64,000 nucleotides of DNA from Lotmaria passim (GCA_037349495.1 CP140203.1:310001-374000); one strand, 5' to 3'. Counted from the first letter of the stretch, positions 46,466-56,790 are shown. Numbers and translations are program-made. Notes: generated from the sequence alone by a model not told the origin.

Positions 46466-47761
46466 ATGTTCTGTCGCAGCCGCGTTTGCTTCTCTCTCGT
46501 CCATTCGCCTCGTGGTGTCAATTTCAGCCTGTCCGCTGATGACGCGGTGCAGCGCATCCGCGACAAGTACGGCCGTCGCTGGTTCGGTGCTCGCCTCGAC
46601 TACCTCGGCCTAGAGAAGCCGTCCAAGGAGTTCCTCCCTTTTTATCTATGCAGCGGCCGCATCCACGCCATCTATGTTGGCAACATCACTTACTCCGACA
46701 GCACCATGTCCGCTGACGGCAAGAGCACGGGCAGCAGCACCCGTCAAATTTCCACGTCGCCGCAGCAGCTCGACAGCGTCTTCGAGGAGAACAAGACGCA
46801 GATCTACGCGGGCTACAAGTACAACATCGCCCACGTCCACTCCGCCCTGCGCAGTGATGCGATGGCGTACTCGCTGCGGAAGATGTACGAGGTGGACACC
46901 GCCGGTGCCACCATCAACCTATTCGAGCAATCCACGTCGACCATGATCAACTTTGTAGAGCGCGAGGTGCGACGACAAGCCGAGCAAACGGCGCTCTCCA
47001 TGGTGCGCTCCTTCCACCCGTCCGCCCAATTCGTCTCCATCACGTTTAAGGAATTCACCTTTCATATTGACGAAGTCACGCCCACCTTCGTGCCGTGCTA
47101 CGTGGTGAAGGCCGACTACGACGCGGAGCGCTACACTCTCTACGTCTCCGGCGTGAACGGCCAGGTCGGGGGGCCGTACCTGCTGAACTCGCTGTACGTT
47201 GCGCGCGTCTCCGCCCTCGCGACGATCGTGGTGGCGCTGCTGCTCACACCGAATAAAGTCGCCGGCTTCGTCTACGGCTCGGTGCTATCCGTCGCCGCCT
47301 ACTACACCGCCTTCTACGCGGCGAAGTGGTACCCGGCGTTGCGTCGCAACTGGAACCGCGAACAGCGGGAGAAGCTGCGCAGGCAGAACCTCGGCATCGA
47401 CAGCGGTGGCTACCGCCCGAGCACGTCCTCGCAGCGCATCCAGCAGGAGTACCGCACCTCGTCGTACTGGGACACGCACGCCTATCAAAAAAAGAAGAGC
47501 AGTTCCTCTTCGTCTGACGGCGACAGCGCAAGCAGCTCCTCTTCCTCGACGAGCCGGAAGGTTGCTGATCCGCTTGGCTATTACCGCATTCTCGAACTGC
47601 GGGGCGACGAGTCGGTGAATGAGATTCGTAGCGCCTATCGGCGAATTGTACTGAAGCAGCATCCCGATGTGGGGGGGTCGAACGAGGCGATGGCAAAGGT
47701 GAACGAGGCGTATCGCGTGCTGCGCGACCCGAAGCGGCGCGAAGCGTATGACCGCAGCTAG
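46466..47761 (+). CDS. Membrane-anchored J-domain (DnaJ) protein, J domain at the C terminus
   Basis: J proteins stimulate the ATPase of Hsp70 partners. The J domain occupies the last 65 residues (about 367-431) with YYRILEL at its start, the intact catalytic tripeptide HPD at 399-401, and helix IV ending in RREAYDRS at the very end. Two hydrophobic segments lie at about 247-265 and 270-290 (ALATIVVALLL and VYGSVLSVAAYYTAF), so the protein is probably inserted in a membrane as a hairpin. A Ser-rich linker (about 345-365) leads to the J domain. The first 16 residues contain Arg and Ser and no acidic residue, compatible with a mitochondrial presequence but not proof of one. The body (20-240) is unlike the zinc and client-binding domains of type I/II DnaJ, so this is a type III J protein. 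The compartment is inferred only. Confidence 0.85.
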   Translation: MFCRSRVCFSLVHSPRGVNFSLSADDAVQRIRDKYGRRWFGARLDYLGLEKPSKEFLPFYLCSGRIHAIYVGNITYSDSTMSADGKSTGSSTRQISTSPQQLDSVFEENKTQIYAGYKYNIAHVHSALRSDAMAYSLRKMYEVDTAGATINLFEQSTSTMINFVEREVRRQAEQTALSMVRSFHPSAQFVSITFKEFTFHIDEVTPTFVPCYVVKADYDAERYTLYVSGVNGQVGGPYLLNSLYVARVSALATIVVALLLTPNKVAGFVYGSVLSVAAYYTAFYAAKWYPALRRNWNREQREKLRRQNLGIDSGGYRPSTSSQRIQQEYRTSSYWDTHAYQKKKSSSSSSDGDSASSSSSSTSRKVADPLGYYRILELRGDESVNEIRSAYRRIVLKQHPDVGGSNEAMAKVNEAYRVLRDPKRREAYDRS

Positions 47762-48632
47762 GGGTGCTTTGTTTGAATTGCAGGTCTGAGGATGAGATGA
47801 TCTCCATGTTGCTTTTTTTTTTTTTTGTCCTATCGCTGCGTTAGTTGGAAGCTCGAATGCTGGATAGCTGGCTTCAGCACCTGCTGGCCATGTAAAACAA
47901 CACAAAAAAGCACGTTTTTTTTTTTTTTTAGCGGAAAAGCTGTACGGTCATGTGTGAGTTGTGCCGTAGTCTCGCTCATGTCTCTCTTGTAAACGAAAAA
48001 AAAAAAACGCTTATAGAGCCACTTTACTGCATCTCTGACCAATATTTGGAAAAGAGAGAAAGGTAAAACGTGAGTTAGCTAACATTTTTTTTAACGCTCA
48101 TTTGTGTCATTGTCGCCTTCACTGTCTTGGCGCCATTTCCTCTCCTCTGAGTACTTCAGAACCTTAACACCTCTCCTCTGCTCTTACGCATTCACCCCTT
48201 TCTCTTCGGTTTTCAGATCATTATTGTTTCTTTGTTTGTTTGTTTGTTTGTTTCTGGTCTCTCGTCTTAGTACCTCTCATAGCCAGTTAACGAACCTCAT
48301 TTTTTTTTTTGTTTTCCCCGTTTTCTAAGGAAGCGAGCCTAAAAGTAGGAACAGTTCAGTGCTGGTGCTCATATTTGTTTTTGTGTGTGATCTCGCCTGA
48401 CAACGCAATCGAACCTCTTCGCACTTCCCAGTTGCTGTGTGTTACTTCACAAAATAGCATTTTTAAACCGAACTTCTCTTTTTTTTTCTTTCTTTCTTTT
48501 TTTTTTTTTTTTGTGCTTTAACTCTATAACCACTTTTTTTTGTGTGTGTGTGGGGAGGGGGTGTTGTTGCGCACTGCTTGCCTCTACTATTGCCCTTTTT
48601 TTCGATCACTCTCCAAAGAGCCTTTCTCTCCC

Positions 48633-48634
<2 letters not shown>

Positions 48635-48675
<41 letters not shown>
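48635..48675. repeat. (TG)n microsatellite, about 20 units
   Basis: The longest pure dinucleotide TG run in the window, in the spacer ahead of the transporter gene. Likely length-variable between strains. Confidence 0.92.
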
Positions 48676-48676
<1 letters not shown>

Positions 48677-48910
48677 CTGCTTGCTATCGAAGGGTACAGC
48701 GCTGCTGCCAGAGAAAAAGGTAGACGAACGAAGAAGGGGAAAAAAAGAAAAAAGAGAAGAAACTTCAAAGGTACATATTTCTCCCTCTAAAAGTTCTCCA
48801 ATCAACAAAAGCTATCAGCTCCGCTAAGAGTCGAAGGAGTTTTTATTAGCGGCACCTTCCCTCTCTTTCTCTCTTTTTTCTCTCTTGTTCAGCTGAGCTC
48901 GTTATATAGT

Positions 48911-48934
48911 CTTTTTTCCCCTTGTTTTTGACAG
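48911..48934 (+). promoter_or_regulatory. Probable trans-splice acceptor of the transporter gene
   Basis: CTTTTTTCCCCTTGTTTTTGACAG places an AG at 48933-48934 after a clean pyrimidine tract. The resulting 78-nt 5' UTR would contain T15, (TG)n and A14 tracts and no ATG. An alternative AG is at 48982-48983. Confidence 0.5.
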
Positions 48935-49012
48935 TATTTTTTTTTTTTTTCGTGTGTGTGTGTGTGTGTATTCCCCCAAAAAGAAACTATCCGTTTTCAA
49001 AAAAAAAAAAAA

Positions 49013-50689
49013 ATGAGGATAGTGTCGTCTTTTAAGCGTGGCTTGGCCTCCTTGAAGGAGGAGCTGCAGCTCACCTGGGATTCCATTCGCAGCACGCGGT
49101 GGAGCTTAGGGCTGCTGTTCGCCATTTTCTGTGTTCTCTTCGTCATCGTCGGCAACGTGATTCTGCTGATCGCTATCAACTTCTGGATCGTGACCTTCCC
49201 CGCCGAGGCGGCGGAGCACAACTCGAGCCAGATCGCCATCCAGGTGGTGACCCTCATCTTCCTGGTCTTGCTCTTCTCCATTGGCGGCGTCGTTTTCACC
49301 TGTGTGTATGGCGCGCTGCCGATGTGGCACATCCTCGTTGACACCGACCGCGTCGGATGCCCCCTGTACCGCTTCTTCCTCCTCTTCTGTTCGGGTTTGA
49401 CAAACGGAGTGAGCAGTGTGCTCGGCGTGTACGCCATGACGTACACGCCGGAGTTTATTCAGGCAGTGCTCCTGTGCGCTATTCCGTTCAGCGCGCAGGC
49501 ATGGACCGTCATCTTCATCCCCATTGAGCGGCAGCGCAACTACTTGTCTGTGCTTTTCATCGGCTCCTTTATCCTCTTCGCGGGAGGCGTGCTGCTGTCG
49601 AGTCTGTCCGCTTTCATCCATCCATCCTCGAACGGCGAGAAAGCCTCCTGGGCCTGGGCGCTGCTCTACCTGGCCAGCTCCGTCATCTTCGGTCTCTGGT
49701 GTGTCGTACAGCGCCTCTACCTCGACGCAGTGGTGCGCAAGGACACGCTCGAGGAGCAAGACGTGGCAGCGATCGAAGCGGCGGCGCACTGCAGCATGGA
49801 GGGCGAACAACTCATTGAAAGCGCGAACCAACTCAGCGCGGATCAGCAGCAGAAGCCGAAGAAATCGGAGGTCCGTGAGTCAGGCGGCGACGTGGTGGAG
49901 GTGGGCCACGGCTCGAGCGAGCCGATTCATGCGGCCCGCGAGGAGAGCGGTGTGCACGAGACCTCATCGAACGGCGACCGCAGCAGCAGCGCGGCGAAGA
50001 AAGACAGAGCGGCGGGCGTCATGGTCGACTCAGCGTACCTAGAGGAAGACCCGCGGGACTCAGACGGCGAGGTGGACGAGGAGGCGCCGCTGACGGCGGA
50101 CGCGGAGCTGCTGATGAAGCGGGAGTGGGCGAGCCAAACGGTGGACAGCAACGCTGCCAAGATGGTTCTCCTCCTCGTCGGTATGATCTTCCAGCTCTTT
50201 GTTTCCTTTGTGCTTTTCCCAGTGGACGCGATTCCCTGGTTCGGCACGTCCGACTCGGCACTCCAGGCGTGGGAGGGTTTTCGTAACTCGGTCGATTTCA
50301 TCTTTGCCTCGTGGGTGAACGTGCGCTTTGGCCTCCTCTACGCCCTCGGCTACGCAATGAGTTTTATCGGCTGCACTTACCTCAACGAGCACAGCCCTAC
50401 CCTGGCCTCCGTTGTGCTGCAGCTTGCCGGCCCGATCACGTCGCTAGTCATCATCATTATTCCGCAATGGAACGTGTACAAGAGCAGCAACAGCGTGGGC
50501 CAGCAAGTCGGTGGTGTGATTCTGCTTCTGGCGGCTGCCCTGCTGTACCATCTGTGGGAGCAGCAGTCCTTGCGTCGCCTCATTGCGAAGACCGAGGAAG
50601 CGCAACAGCGCCGCCGGCTGCAGCAGCAGCAGGAGCAGCAGCGGCAGCAAGGCGATGAGGAGGTCGAGAATCTCGGTGAGCCGCAATAA
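49013..50689 (+). CDS. Polytopic membrane transporter of the DMT superfamily, CRT-like
   Basis: The 558-residue product starts at the ATG at 49013, the first Met of the frame; upstream codons are TG and A tracts. About ten hydrophobic segments are visible: six or so between residues 25 and 245, then a hydrophilic, Ser/Glu/Asp-rich loop of about 135 residues (245-380), then four more up to residue 520. The C terminus is a Gln/Arg-rich tail. The pattern of short paired helices (SIGGVVFTCVYGALPMW, VLQLAGPITSLVIIIIP, VGGVILLLAAALLYHLW) is that of drug/metabolite transporters, and the length, helix number and last-helix wording are close to the chloroquine-resistance-transporter-like family, which sits in digestive or lysosomal membranes. 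Substrate and location are unknown; DMT membership is more certain than the CRT-like label. Confidence 0.7.
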   Translation: MRIVSSFKRGLASLKEELQLTWDSIRSTRWSLGLLFAIFCVLFVIVGNVILLIAINFWIVTFPAEAAEHNSSQIAIQVVTLIFLVLLFSIGGVVFTCVYGALPMWHILVDTDRVGCPLYRFFLLFCSGLTNGVSSVLGVYAMTYTPEFIQAVLLCAIPFSAQAWTVIFIPIERQRNYLSVLFIGSFILFAGGVLLSSLSAFIHPSSNGEKASWAWALLYLASSVIFGLWCVVQRLYLDAVVRKDTLEEQDVAAIEAAAHCSMEGEQLIESANQLSADQQQKPKKSEVRESGGDVVEVGHGSSEPIHAAREESGVHETSSNGDRSSSAAKKDRAAGVMVDSAYLEEDPRDSDGEVDEEAPLTADAELLMKREWASQTVDSNAAKMVLLLVGMIFQLFVSFVLFPVDAIPWFGTSDSALQAWEGFRNSVDFIFASWVNVRFGLLYALGYAMSFIGCTYLNEHSPTLASVVLQLAGPITSLVIIIIPQWNVYKSSNSVGQQVGGVILLLAAALLYHLWEQQSLRRLIAKTEEAQQRRRLQQQQEQQRQQGDEEVENLGEPQ

Positions 50690-50718
50690 CGGTTTTAACA
50701 ATTCAGAAATGGGAACGC

Positions 50719-50744
50719 TATATATCTATATATATATATATACA
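50719..50744. repeat. (TA)n microsatellite
   Basis: About 26 bp of TA, broken once by C, about 30 bp after the stop codon of the transporter gene. The position resembles the TA run after the first gene (2102). Confidence 0.88.
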
Positions 50745-52194
50745 TAAGTAATCTCTTTGCAAAAAAAAAAAAGGAAGTAAATGGTGTTGTTGTGTGTCGA
50801 CAGAGGAAGGGAGGTGTTGTTGTTGTTGTTTTAATCTGTCATGTAATTGAAGGGTGTTATTGGAAGAAGAAAAAAAAGAAAAAGGAAAGGCAGATTCTTC
50901 TGTTTGTATGTGTCTCTGTCTCTGTGTGTCTGTACGTGTGTGTGTGCTGCAGTTGGACTATTCTACGTTCTGAACTGATTTTTCTCGAGTTCATTCTATT
51001 TTATTTTTTTTTTAATATGTTTATTTGCTTTTCATTTTCGTTGCGGGTGGTGTGTGCACACATTACCCAGTAAATTGTCTGATGTGGGCTGCTCTGGGTG
51101 AAACGTATTTTAATTTGCTGCCCATAATACAGCAAAAAGAAGAAAGTTGCTATCTTCGTGGGCCACTTTGGTGCTTTTAAAAAGCACCTGGCGTGATGCT
51201 TCTTTCCTTTTTTTTTTTTTATTATTCGTTTTTTTTTTCCTCGTTTTCTGGTGAATACGCATCTGCACTTCGAAGCTCCGCGTACAAGCGAGTGCGTGTC
51301 CTTGCGTTAATGTGCGTGTTTGTGGGCAGACGAGTGTGGGAACTTCTACTACCGTTTTTCGTTCCTGTTTTCTTTTTCTTTTTTTTTCTCGTCTCATTAG
51401 AGCTCTTTCCATGCCCAAAAAAAAAAAAAGACAAATACGTGTTTTTTTTTTTCTTATGAAATAGCAATCGTAGGTAAAATGATGCCAGTTTTTTTTTTTT
51501 TTTCGTAGTCTTATGCTACAGTGAGCCCACACTTCGTGTCACAGCCGGAAATAAAAAAAGGAAAAGACACGCAAACTATACACATCGTCGTGCGTGATCG
51601 TCCGGCATTCCTCTTTTTTTTTTTTTCTATCTACTTTATTTGTGTCCCTCGGTTTTTTTTTTTTAAGGTTCTTTTTTTTTTTTTTATTATTATTATTCCC
51701 TTCTCTCTTTTCTCAGATCCTCTCCTTCTCCGCAGCACGACGTCTTCCTCTACCACTTTTCTTTTTTTTTTTTTAAAGGTCCCACGCCTGCGTTGTTATA
51801 TAATTCACTCTCTTTGACCCTTTTTCTTTTTTACTGTAAGCATATGTTATCAACGATAGATACAACAGCGTAGAGAATAGGGCAGCCTCGTGCCTTCCCC
51901 TTTTTGTAGCTCTTGATCTCTTTTTTTTTTTTTTTAAGTTCCCTGGGCCTCTTTGGCTGTCCTTCTCTAACTGCATCTGCTGCTGTTGGATTTTTTTATA
52001 TCTGAACATCATGGAATCGGGTCTTACCTTTTTTTCTTTTTCGTTGTTGTTCTTTTAGTTATTACTTTTTGCGGCGAATGGTAGATGGCTCGAACATTAT
52101 TTTCTTGTTTTTTGGGGCATACTCATTCAGAGACGGCAAGCTAAGAGAGAGGAAGGGAGAAAAGAAAGTCCCTCTTCTTAAAGGTGTTTGTCCC

Positions 52195-52220
52195 TGTGTG
52201 TGTGTGTGTGTGTGTGTGTG
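52195..52220. repeat. (TG)n microsatellite
   Basis: About 13 TG units inside the 2.81-kb gap. Confidence 0.9.
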
Positions 52221-52981
52221 ATTTTCACGACAGCGCTAGTTCTTCCTTTCTTTTTTTTTTTTTTAATATATATATTGCTTTTTTTGTTGTTGCTGTTGTT
52301 TTCTCCCCCTAATGCGTATTAAGCAATGAAGTGACAAGTTCAACGCTTTGCAAGAAAGAAAGAAAAAAGAAATTAAAAAAAGTGGCTTCTCTACAGTCTC
52401 GCATCGAAAGACAACCTTTTTCCCGCCACTGTGCAAAAAAAAAAAAAAGCATATATATATATATAGCAATAACGACCCCTGCTTTCTTTTTTTTTTTTCT
52501 TTCTTTTTCCGCCGCTCCACGAAACGTCACGACCCATCTCCTCCTCACTCTACCCCCCACCCCTCCACTTTATTAGGGGGGGAACTCAAAGCGGATTTGT
52601 AAGAGAGGAGAAAAAAAAAATGAGGCTGCCCTACAGTGGAAAAAGGTGCATTTTTGTTATTGTTGAAAAGCTGGCATTGCACGTGCAGCCATATTCTCTA
52701 ACCTCAAAACCTAAACCAAGAAGAAAAAAAAAAGAGAGAGGGAACAAAAACAGTCATATAATTGGCTTTGTTTTATTACTTTCATCTAAATAATATAAAA
52801 AAAAAAAAAAAAGCACTCCTCTCTGGTTTTTTTTGAGCCGACATGATATCTACGCAATATAAAACAAAAAAAAGGGCAGGAAAAGCACTTATTTTCTATA
52901 CGCCATCGGGGTCAAGAAGAGACAAAGGGGAAAAGGACGCAGCGACGCTGTGCACTCTCTATGGAATAGCCCTTAATTGTA

Positions 52982-53025
52982 TGTGTGTGTGTGTGTGTGT
53001 GTGTGTCTGTGTGTGTGTGTTTGTG
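52982..53025. repeat. (TG)n microsatellite
   Basis: About 21 TG units, interrupted once by CTG and once by TT, in the 3' half of the 2.81-kb gap. Confidence 0.9.
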
Positions 53026-53385
53026 TATTTTCGATGCTTCGGCTGCTTTGTAACATCAGTCCTTAATAAAAGTCGGCCGTACGTAGCACAGCAGCTTTTT
53101 CTTCCCACTTGAATAATGAAGTAGCTTCTCACTGTTTTTGAGGAACTGGCAACGAAGCAGCAAAAGTGGCTTGTTCCCATCAGTGTTGAAAAATAATATC
53201 TGTTGTTGTTGTTCTCACCCTGCAAGCCAACTCAGTCTTTCTCTCTCTCTCTCCTTTTCCTATCATCTCTCTTTTCTATTCTGCACCCTCGCACACGAAA
53301 GTACTGTGTTCATCGACATCTGGACAGCCGTTTTTTTTTCCCTCAGGCATGTATACACGAAGAGCTGGTGAGGCCTGCATCACGT

Positions 53386-53410
53386 CTTTGCTTTCATCTT
53401 CCCTCATTAG
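53386..53410 (+). promoter_or_regulatory. Probable trans-splice acceptor of the PRP16-type gene
   Basis: CTTTGCTTTCATCTTCCCTC followed by ATTAG (AG at 53409-53410) lies 89 nt before the ATG at 53500. A stronger CT tract with an AG further downstream occurs at about 53228-53302, so two acceptors are possible. Confidence 0.42.
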
Positions 53411-53499
53411 TTGTTGTAAAAAAAGAAAAAAGTAATAATCATAATAATATTAGTTGCTCTAGAGTTGTGCAAGAACGCTTGTGCTTTGAGGAAGCAGCA

Positions 53500-56400
53500 A
53501 TGAGCTCATCTACGGCAACGCGCACCGGTGCAACGAAGTCCATTCAGCACGAGGCCCAGCACTTCATTTCACAGCTGGAGATGGGCGAGCTTCTCGAGCA
53601 TGACCGCGACACCACAGAGGGCATGATGACCGGCGCAGACGAGTCCGCGCAGTGGGCCTACGGTGGGGACTACTTCTTTCAGGCCCCAGACGGCAGCGAT
53701 GGAGACGCCAGCAAGGCTGGTGGGCCGCGCGGTGCCCTCGGAGCAGCGGAGCAGCACTCTCGGTCCGTTGATGACACGCAGCTGGACAAGAGCCACAAGG
53801 TCGTGGTGAATTCCACCGTGGCTCCGCCTGCCTTTTTCACCTCTGGCAACGACTTTCCACCCAGCACTGCGGGAGCATCGCGTGCTGCGAAAGGTATACC
53901 AAGCGGCACAGCAGCCGGCGACGATGACAATGACGATGATGAGGCTCGCGCGGAGGCCAACGGGTCGACCCGCTTCCTGCACGAGGCCCTCCGCACATCT
54001 GACATGGACATCATCGTCCCGGTTGTGAGCCCTGCCTGCACTCTTGCGGTGAGCGCGTCAAAGGGTAGTGCCGCGTTGTCGGAGCTGCGGCGGCTCATGG
54101 ACCGCGAGCGCACGAACCGCGATGTGATGGACACGACCAAATCAAATCTGACGCAGCTACTGCACAAGGATACCTTTGGTCGACTCATCGGGAAGGCCAG
54201 CAGCGCGACCACCACCGCCGTGACCGCGGATGGGTCGGTGAGTCTGCTGACACCACAGCAACACCTGCAGACGTCCGCGCTGAAGACAGCTGAGGAGTCG
54301 CAGCAGGACGAGGAGCAGGAAGCCGCGTACTTGAAGCGGCAGTTGCGACTGGAGCAGGAGCGGCTGGAAGAGGTACGTCGACGGCACCGCAGTGATGATC
54401 CAGAGCTGTCGCCATCGGCGCAGCAGTCGGACAGCGATCGTACTAAACCGGGAATAAGTACGGCGCCTGAAATGGCAGACCTGGAGGAAGAAATGATGCC
54501 CGACAGTCGTCGTCAGCGCAAGGAGGAGCAGCAGACGCGAATCGAAGAGCGCAGAGCACAGCTGGATCGCCTTGCCAACGACACAGTAGAAGCGGAGCGG
54601 CGCGAGGCGCTGCGGCGTCAACGCGAGTCCCTCCCTATCTACCGCTGCCGCGAGGAGCTGCTGCGCTACATCGGCGAGAGCGCTGTGACCGTCGTGGTGG
54701 GCGAGACGGGCAGTGGCAAAACGACGCAGCTGGTCCAGTACCTTCACCAGCGCGGCTACGCCCGGCAGGGCAAGTTAATCGGCTGCACGCAGCCCCGTCG
54801 ACTGGCCGCCATCGGCGTCGCGCGACGCGTGAGTGATGAGATGGGTTGCGCCTTGGGCACCACGGTCGGCTACTCGATTCACCTGGACGACACGACCAGT
54901 GCCGAGACGGAAGTGAAGTTTATGACGGATGGCGTGCTGCTGCGTGAGACGGTGAATGACCCGTCGCTGGAGAAGTACAGCGTGGTGGTGCTGGACGAGG
55001 CACACGAGCGCTCGGTCGACACGGATGTCCTGATGGGTGTGCTGAAGTTGGCGCTGCGCCGTCGCGCCGACCTCAAGCTGATCGTCACGTCGGCCACAAT
55101 GGATGTGCAGAAGTTCTCGGCCTTCTTCGGCAACGCACCGTGTTACGAGATCCCTGGACAGACGTTTCCCGTGAAGATCCACTACAGCCCATCCCCTGTG
55201 GCCGACTATGTGGCGGAAGCGGTGTTCCGTATCTGCCAGCTGCATATGCAGATGCCGATGGAAGGCAAGCACGACATCCTTGTTTTCATGACTGGTAGGG
55301 AGGACGTGTACGGCACGTGCGAGCTGGTGCGGCGCCGCCTGGCGGAGCTGAGTCCACGGCACCTCGAGACTCTCCTCATTCTTCCCTGCCTTTCCGAGGC
55401 ATCGGCACCGTCGTCCGCCAGCAGCAGCGGCGTCGGTGTGCTGGACCCCACGCCGGCCGGCAAACGCAAAGCTGTGGTGGCCACCAACGTCGCCGAGACA
55501 TCACTGACGATCGACGGCGTCCGCTACGTCGTGGACGGCGGCTTCATGAAGACGAACGTCTACCGCCCTTCCATAGGCATGAACACGCTGCAACGCTACC
55601 CAACCTCGCAGGCACAGGCGGGACAGCGGAAGGGCCGTGCCGGCCGCACCACAGAAGGCGTCTGCTACCGCCTCTACACGGAGGAGCAATATGCGCAGGA
55701 GATGCTGCCCAACAGCGTGCCAGAGATTCAGCGCAGCAGCGTGGACAGCGTGGTGCTGTTGCTGAAGAGCATCGGCATTGATCGTCTGCGCGACTTCGAC
55801 TTCATGGACGCGCCGCCGGTGGCGAACGTGCGGAACAGCATGTTTCATCTATGGGTGCTCGGCTTTCTGGATGATGCTGGGGCCATCACTCCGGAGGGCC
55901 AGCAGGCCCTGGAGTTTCCAATGTCGCCCGTGCTGGCGAAGCTGCTACTGGCCAGCACGGAGAACGGCTGCGCGGTGGAGATGACGCGGGTGGTGGCGAT
56001 GATCTCCGCCGACCCGAAAAACCTGTTTGAGCTGCCGAAGGGGCGGGAGAAGACGGCGCGCCAGCACCACAGCCGCTTTTACTCAAACGACTCGGACCAC
56101 CTGACACTGCTGCACGTCTTCACGCAGTACATGGAGCATGGCCGGTCGCGGCAGTGGGCACAGGACCACTTCCTCCACGCCCCGACGCTCGCGCGAGCCT
56201 ACGACGTCCTCGTGCAGCTGCTGGAGCGACTGCGCAAGTTGCACCTGCCGATCCAGTCATGCGGGCCAGCGGGGATGGACAAGGTGCGGTACTGCATCGC
56301 GAAGGCGTTCGCCCTGCAGGCGGCACAGCGGTCAGACCGGCGGTGGACGGACTACCGCCCGCTGCTGAACGCAGGTGTCACCTGCGCTGTCCACCCGGCT

Positions 56401-56790
56401 TCCGCCATCCACGCGCGGAGTGAAATGCCGCCCTATATCGTGTACAACGACCTGCTCCTTACGCAGAAGGAATACCTGGTGATGGTGACGGCGGTGGAGC
56501 CGGAGTGGCTGGTGGAAGCTTCGCACGGCATCTACGAGATGCGTCACCACGCATCGTCGCTTGTCGCCCCCGCCGCAAAACCTCTCTCAGCAGCCACAGG
56601 AGCCGCGTCTGCCAGCACCGGCACGACGGCGCCTAAGCCTGGATCACCTTTTACTTGTGTTAATGGAGGCCGCACAAGTGCGAGGATGACGGTTTCACGC
56701 GGCGCAGTAGCAGCTGCACCGGCTCCTGCCGCTGCAGGAAAAAAGCCGGCGTTTGGGATGCTCCTTTCCAAGCGTCGACCAAACATCTAA
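53500..56790 (+). CDS. PRP16: DEAH-box RNA helicase, PRP16 (DHX38)-type splicing factor
   Basis: PRP16 is the spliceosomal ATPase that remodels the catalytic core after the first transesterification. The frame is open to 53203, but the ATG at 53500 is the first true Met. In the 1096-residue product the helicase motifs are intact: GETGSGKT (401-408), TQPRR (about 429-433), DEAH (499-502), SAT (531-533), a motif IV region LVFMTGRED, TNVAET and QRKGRAGR (709-716). The ratchet/winged-helix and OB-fold C-terminal domains of the DEAH family follow (LWVLGFLDDAG near 785-795; SDHLTLLHVF near 865-875). The surrounding wording, such as GCTQPRR, RYPTSQA and VPEIQR, fits PRP16 best among PRP2/16/22/43. 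The N-terminal 350 residues are acidic and disordered. In trypanosomatids almost all splicing is trans-splicing, so this enzyme would act mainly there. PRP2 or PRP22 cannot be fully excluded by eye. Confidence 0.85.
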   Translation: MSSSTATRTGATKSIQHEAQHFISQLEMGELLEHDRDTTEGMMTGADESAQWAYGGDYFFQAPDGSDGDASKAGGPRGALGAAEQHSRSVDDTQLDKSHKVVVNSTVAPPAFFTSGNDFPPSTAGASRAAKGIPSGTAAGDDDNDDDEARAEANGSTRFLHEALRTSDMDIIVPVVSPACTLAVSASKGSAALSELRRLMDRERTNRDVMDTTKSNLTQLLHKDTFGRLIGKASSATTTAVTADGSVSLLTPQQHLQTSALKTAEESQQDEEQEAAYLKRQLRLEQERLEEVRRRHRSDDPELSPSAQQSDSDRTKPGISTAPEMADLEEEMMPDSRRQRKEEQQTRIEERRAQLDRLANDTVEAERREALRRQRESLPIYRCREELLRYIGESAVTVVVGETGSGKTTQLVQYLHQRGYARQGKLIGCTQPRRLAAIGVARRVSDEMGCALGTTVGYSIHLDDTTSAETEVKFMTDGVLLRETVNDPSLEKYSVVVLDEAHERSVDTDVLMGVLKLALRRRADLKLIVTSATMDVQKFSAFFGNAPCYEIPGQTFPVKIHYSPSPVADYVAEAVFRICQLHMQMPMEGKHDILVFMTGREDVYGTCELVRRRLAELSPRHLETLLILPCLSEASAPSSASSSGVGVLDPTPAGKRKAVVATNVAETSLTIDGVRYVVDGGFMKTNVYRPSIGMNTLQRYPTSQAQAGQRKGRAGRTTEGVCYRLYTEEQYAQEMLPNSVPEIQRSSVDSVVLLLKSIGIDRLRDFDFMDAPPVANVRNSMFHLWVLGFLDDAGAITPEGQQALEFPMSPVLAKLLLASTENGCAVEMTRVVAMISADPKNLFELPKGREKTARQHHSRFYSNDSDHLTLLHVFTQYMEHGRSRQWAQDHFLHAPTLARAYDVLVQLLERLRKLHLPIQSCGPAGMDKVRYCIAKAFALQAAQRSDRRWTDYRPLLNAGVTCAVHPASAIHARSEMPPYIVYNDLLLTQKEYLVMVTAVEPEWLVEASHGIYEMRHHASSLVAPAAKPLSAATGAASASTGTTAPKPGSPFTCVNGGRTSARMTVSRGAVAAAPAPAAAGKKPAFGMLLSKRRPNI

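Larger units (their letters stand above)
47762..49012 (+). other. Intergenic region, 1.25 kb
   Basis: Dense in low-complexity tracts: T14 near 47916-47929, A13 near 47996-48008, a (TTTG)n run (about 48228-48253), T-rich 48475-48512, a 41-bp (TG)n repeat (48635-48675), and finally T15, (TG)n and A14 tracts crowded into 48937-49012 just before the next ATG. Confidence 0.7.
50690..53499 (+). other. Long intergenic gap, 2.81 kb
   Basis: The second longest gene-free stretch. It has a TA repeat (50719-50744), many T-tracts (including tightly spaced ones at 51613-51685 and 51760-51775), A-tracts, (TG)n repeats at 52195-52220 and 52982-53025, and a CT repeat near 53240-53252. Frames in it are Phe/Lys/Leu runs. 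Several pyrimidine-tract/AG pairs could act as acceptors, so an unrecognised non-coding or very small-protein transcript is possible, but nothing specific can be supported. Confidence 0.7.

Noticed and set aside
53203-53499. N-terminal extension of the PRP16-type protein
   Set aside because: It would start at a non-ATG codon inside CT-repeat sequence; the first ATG is at 53500.
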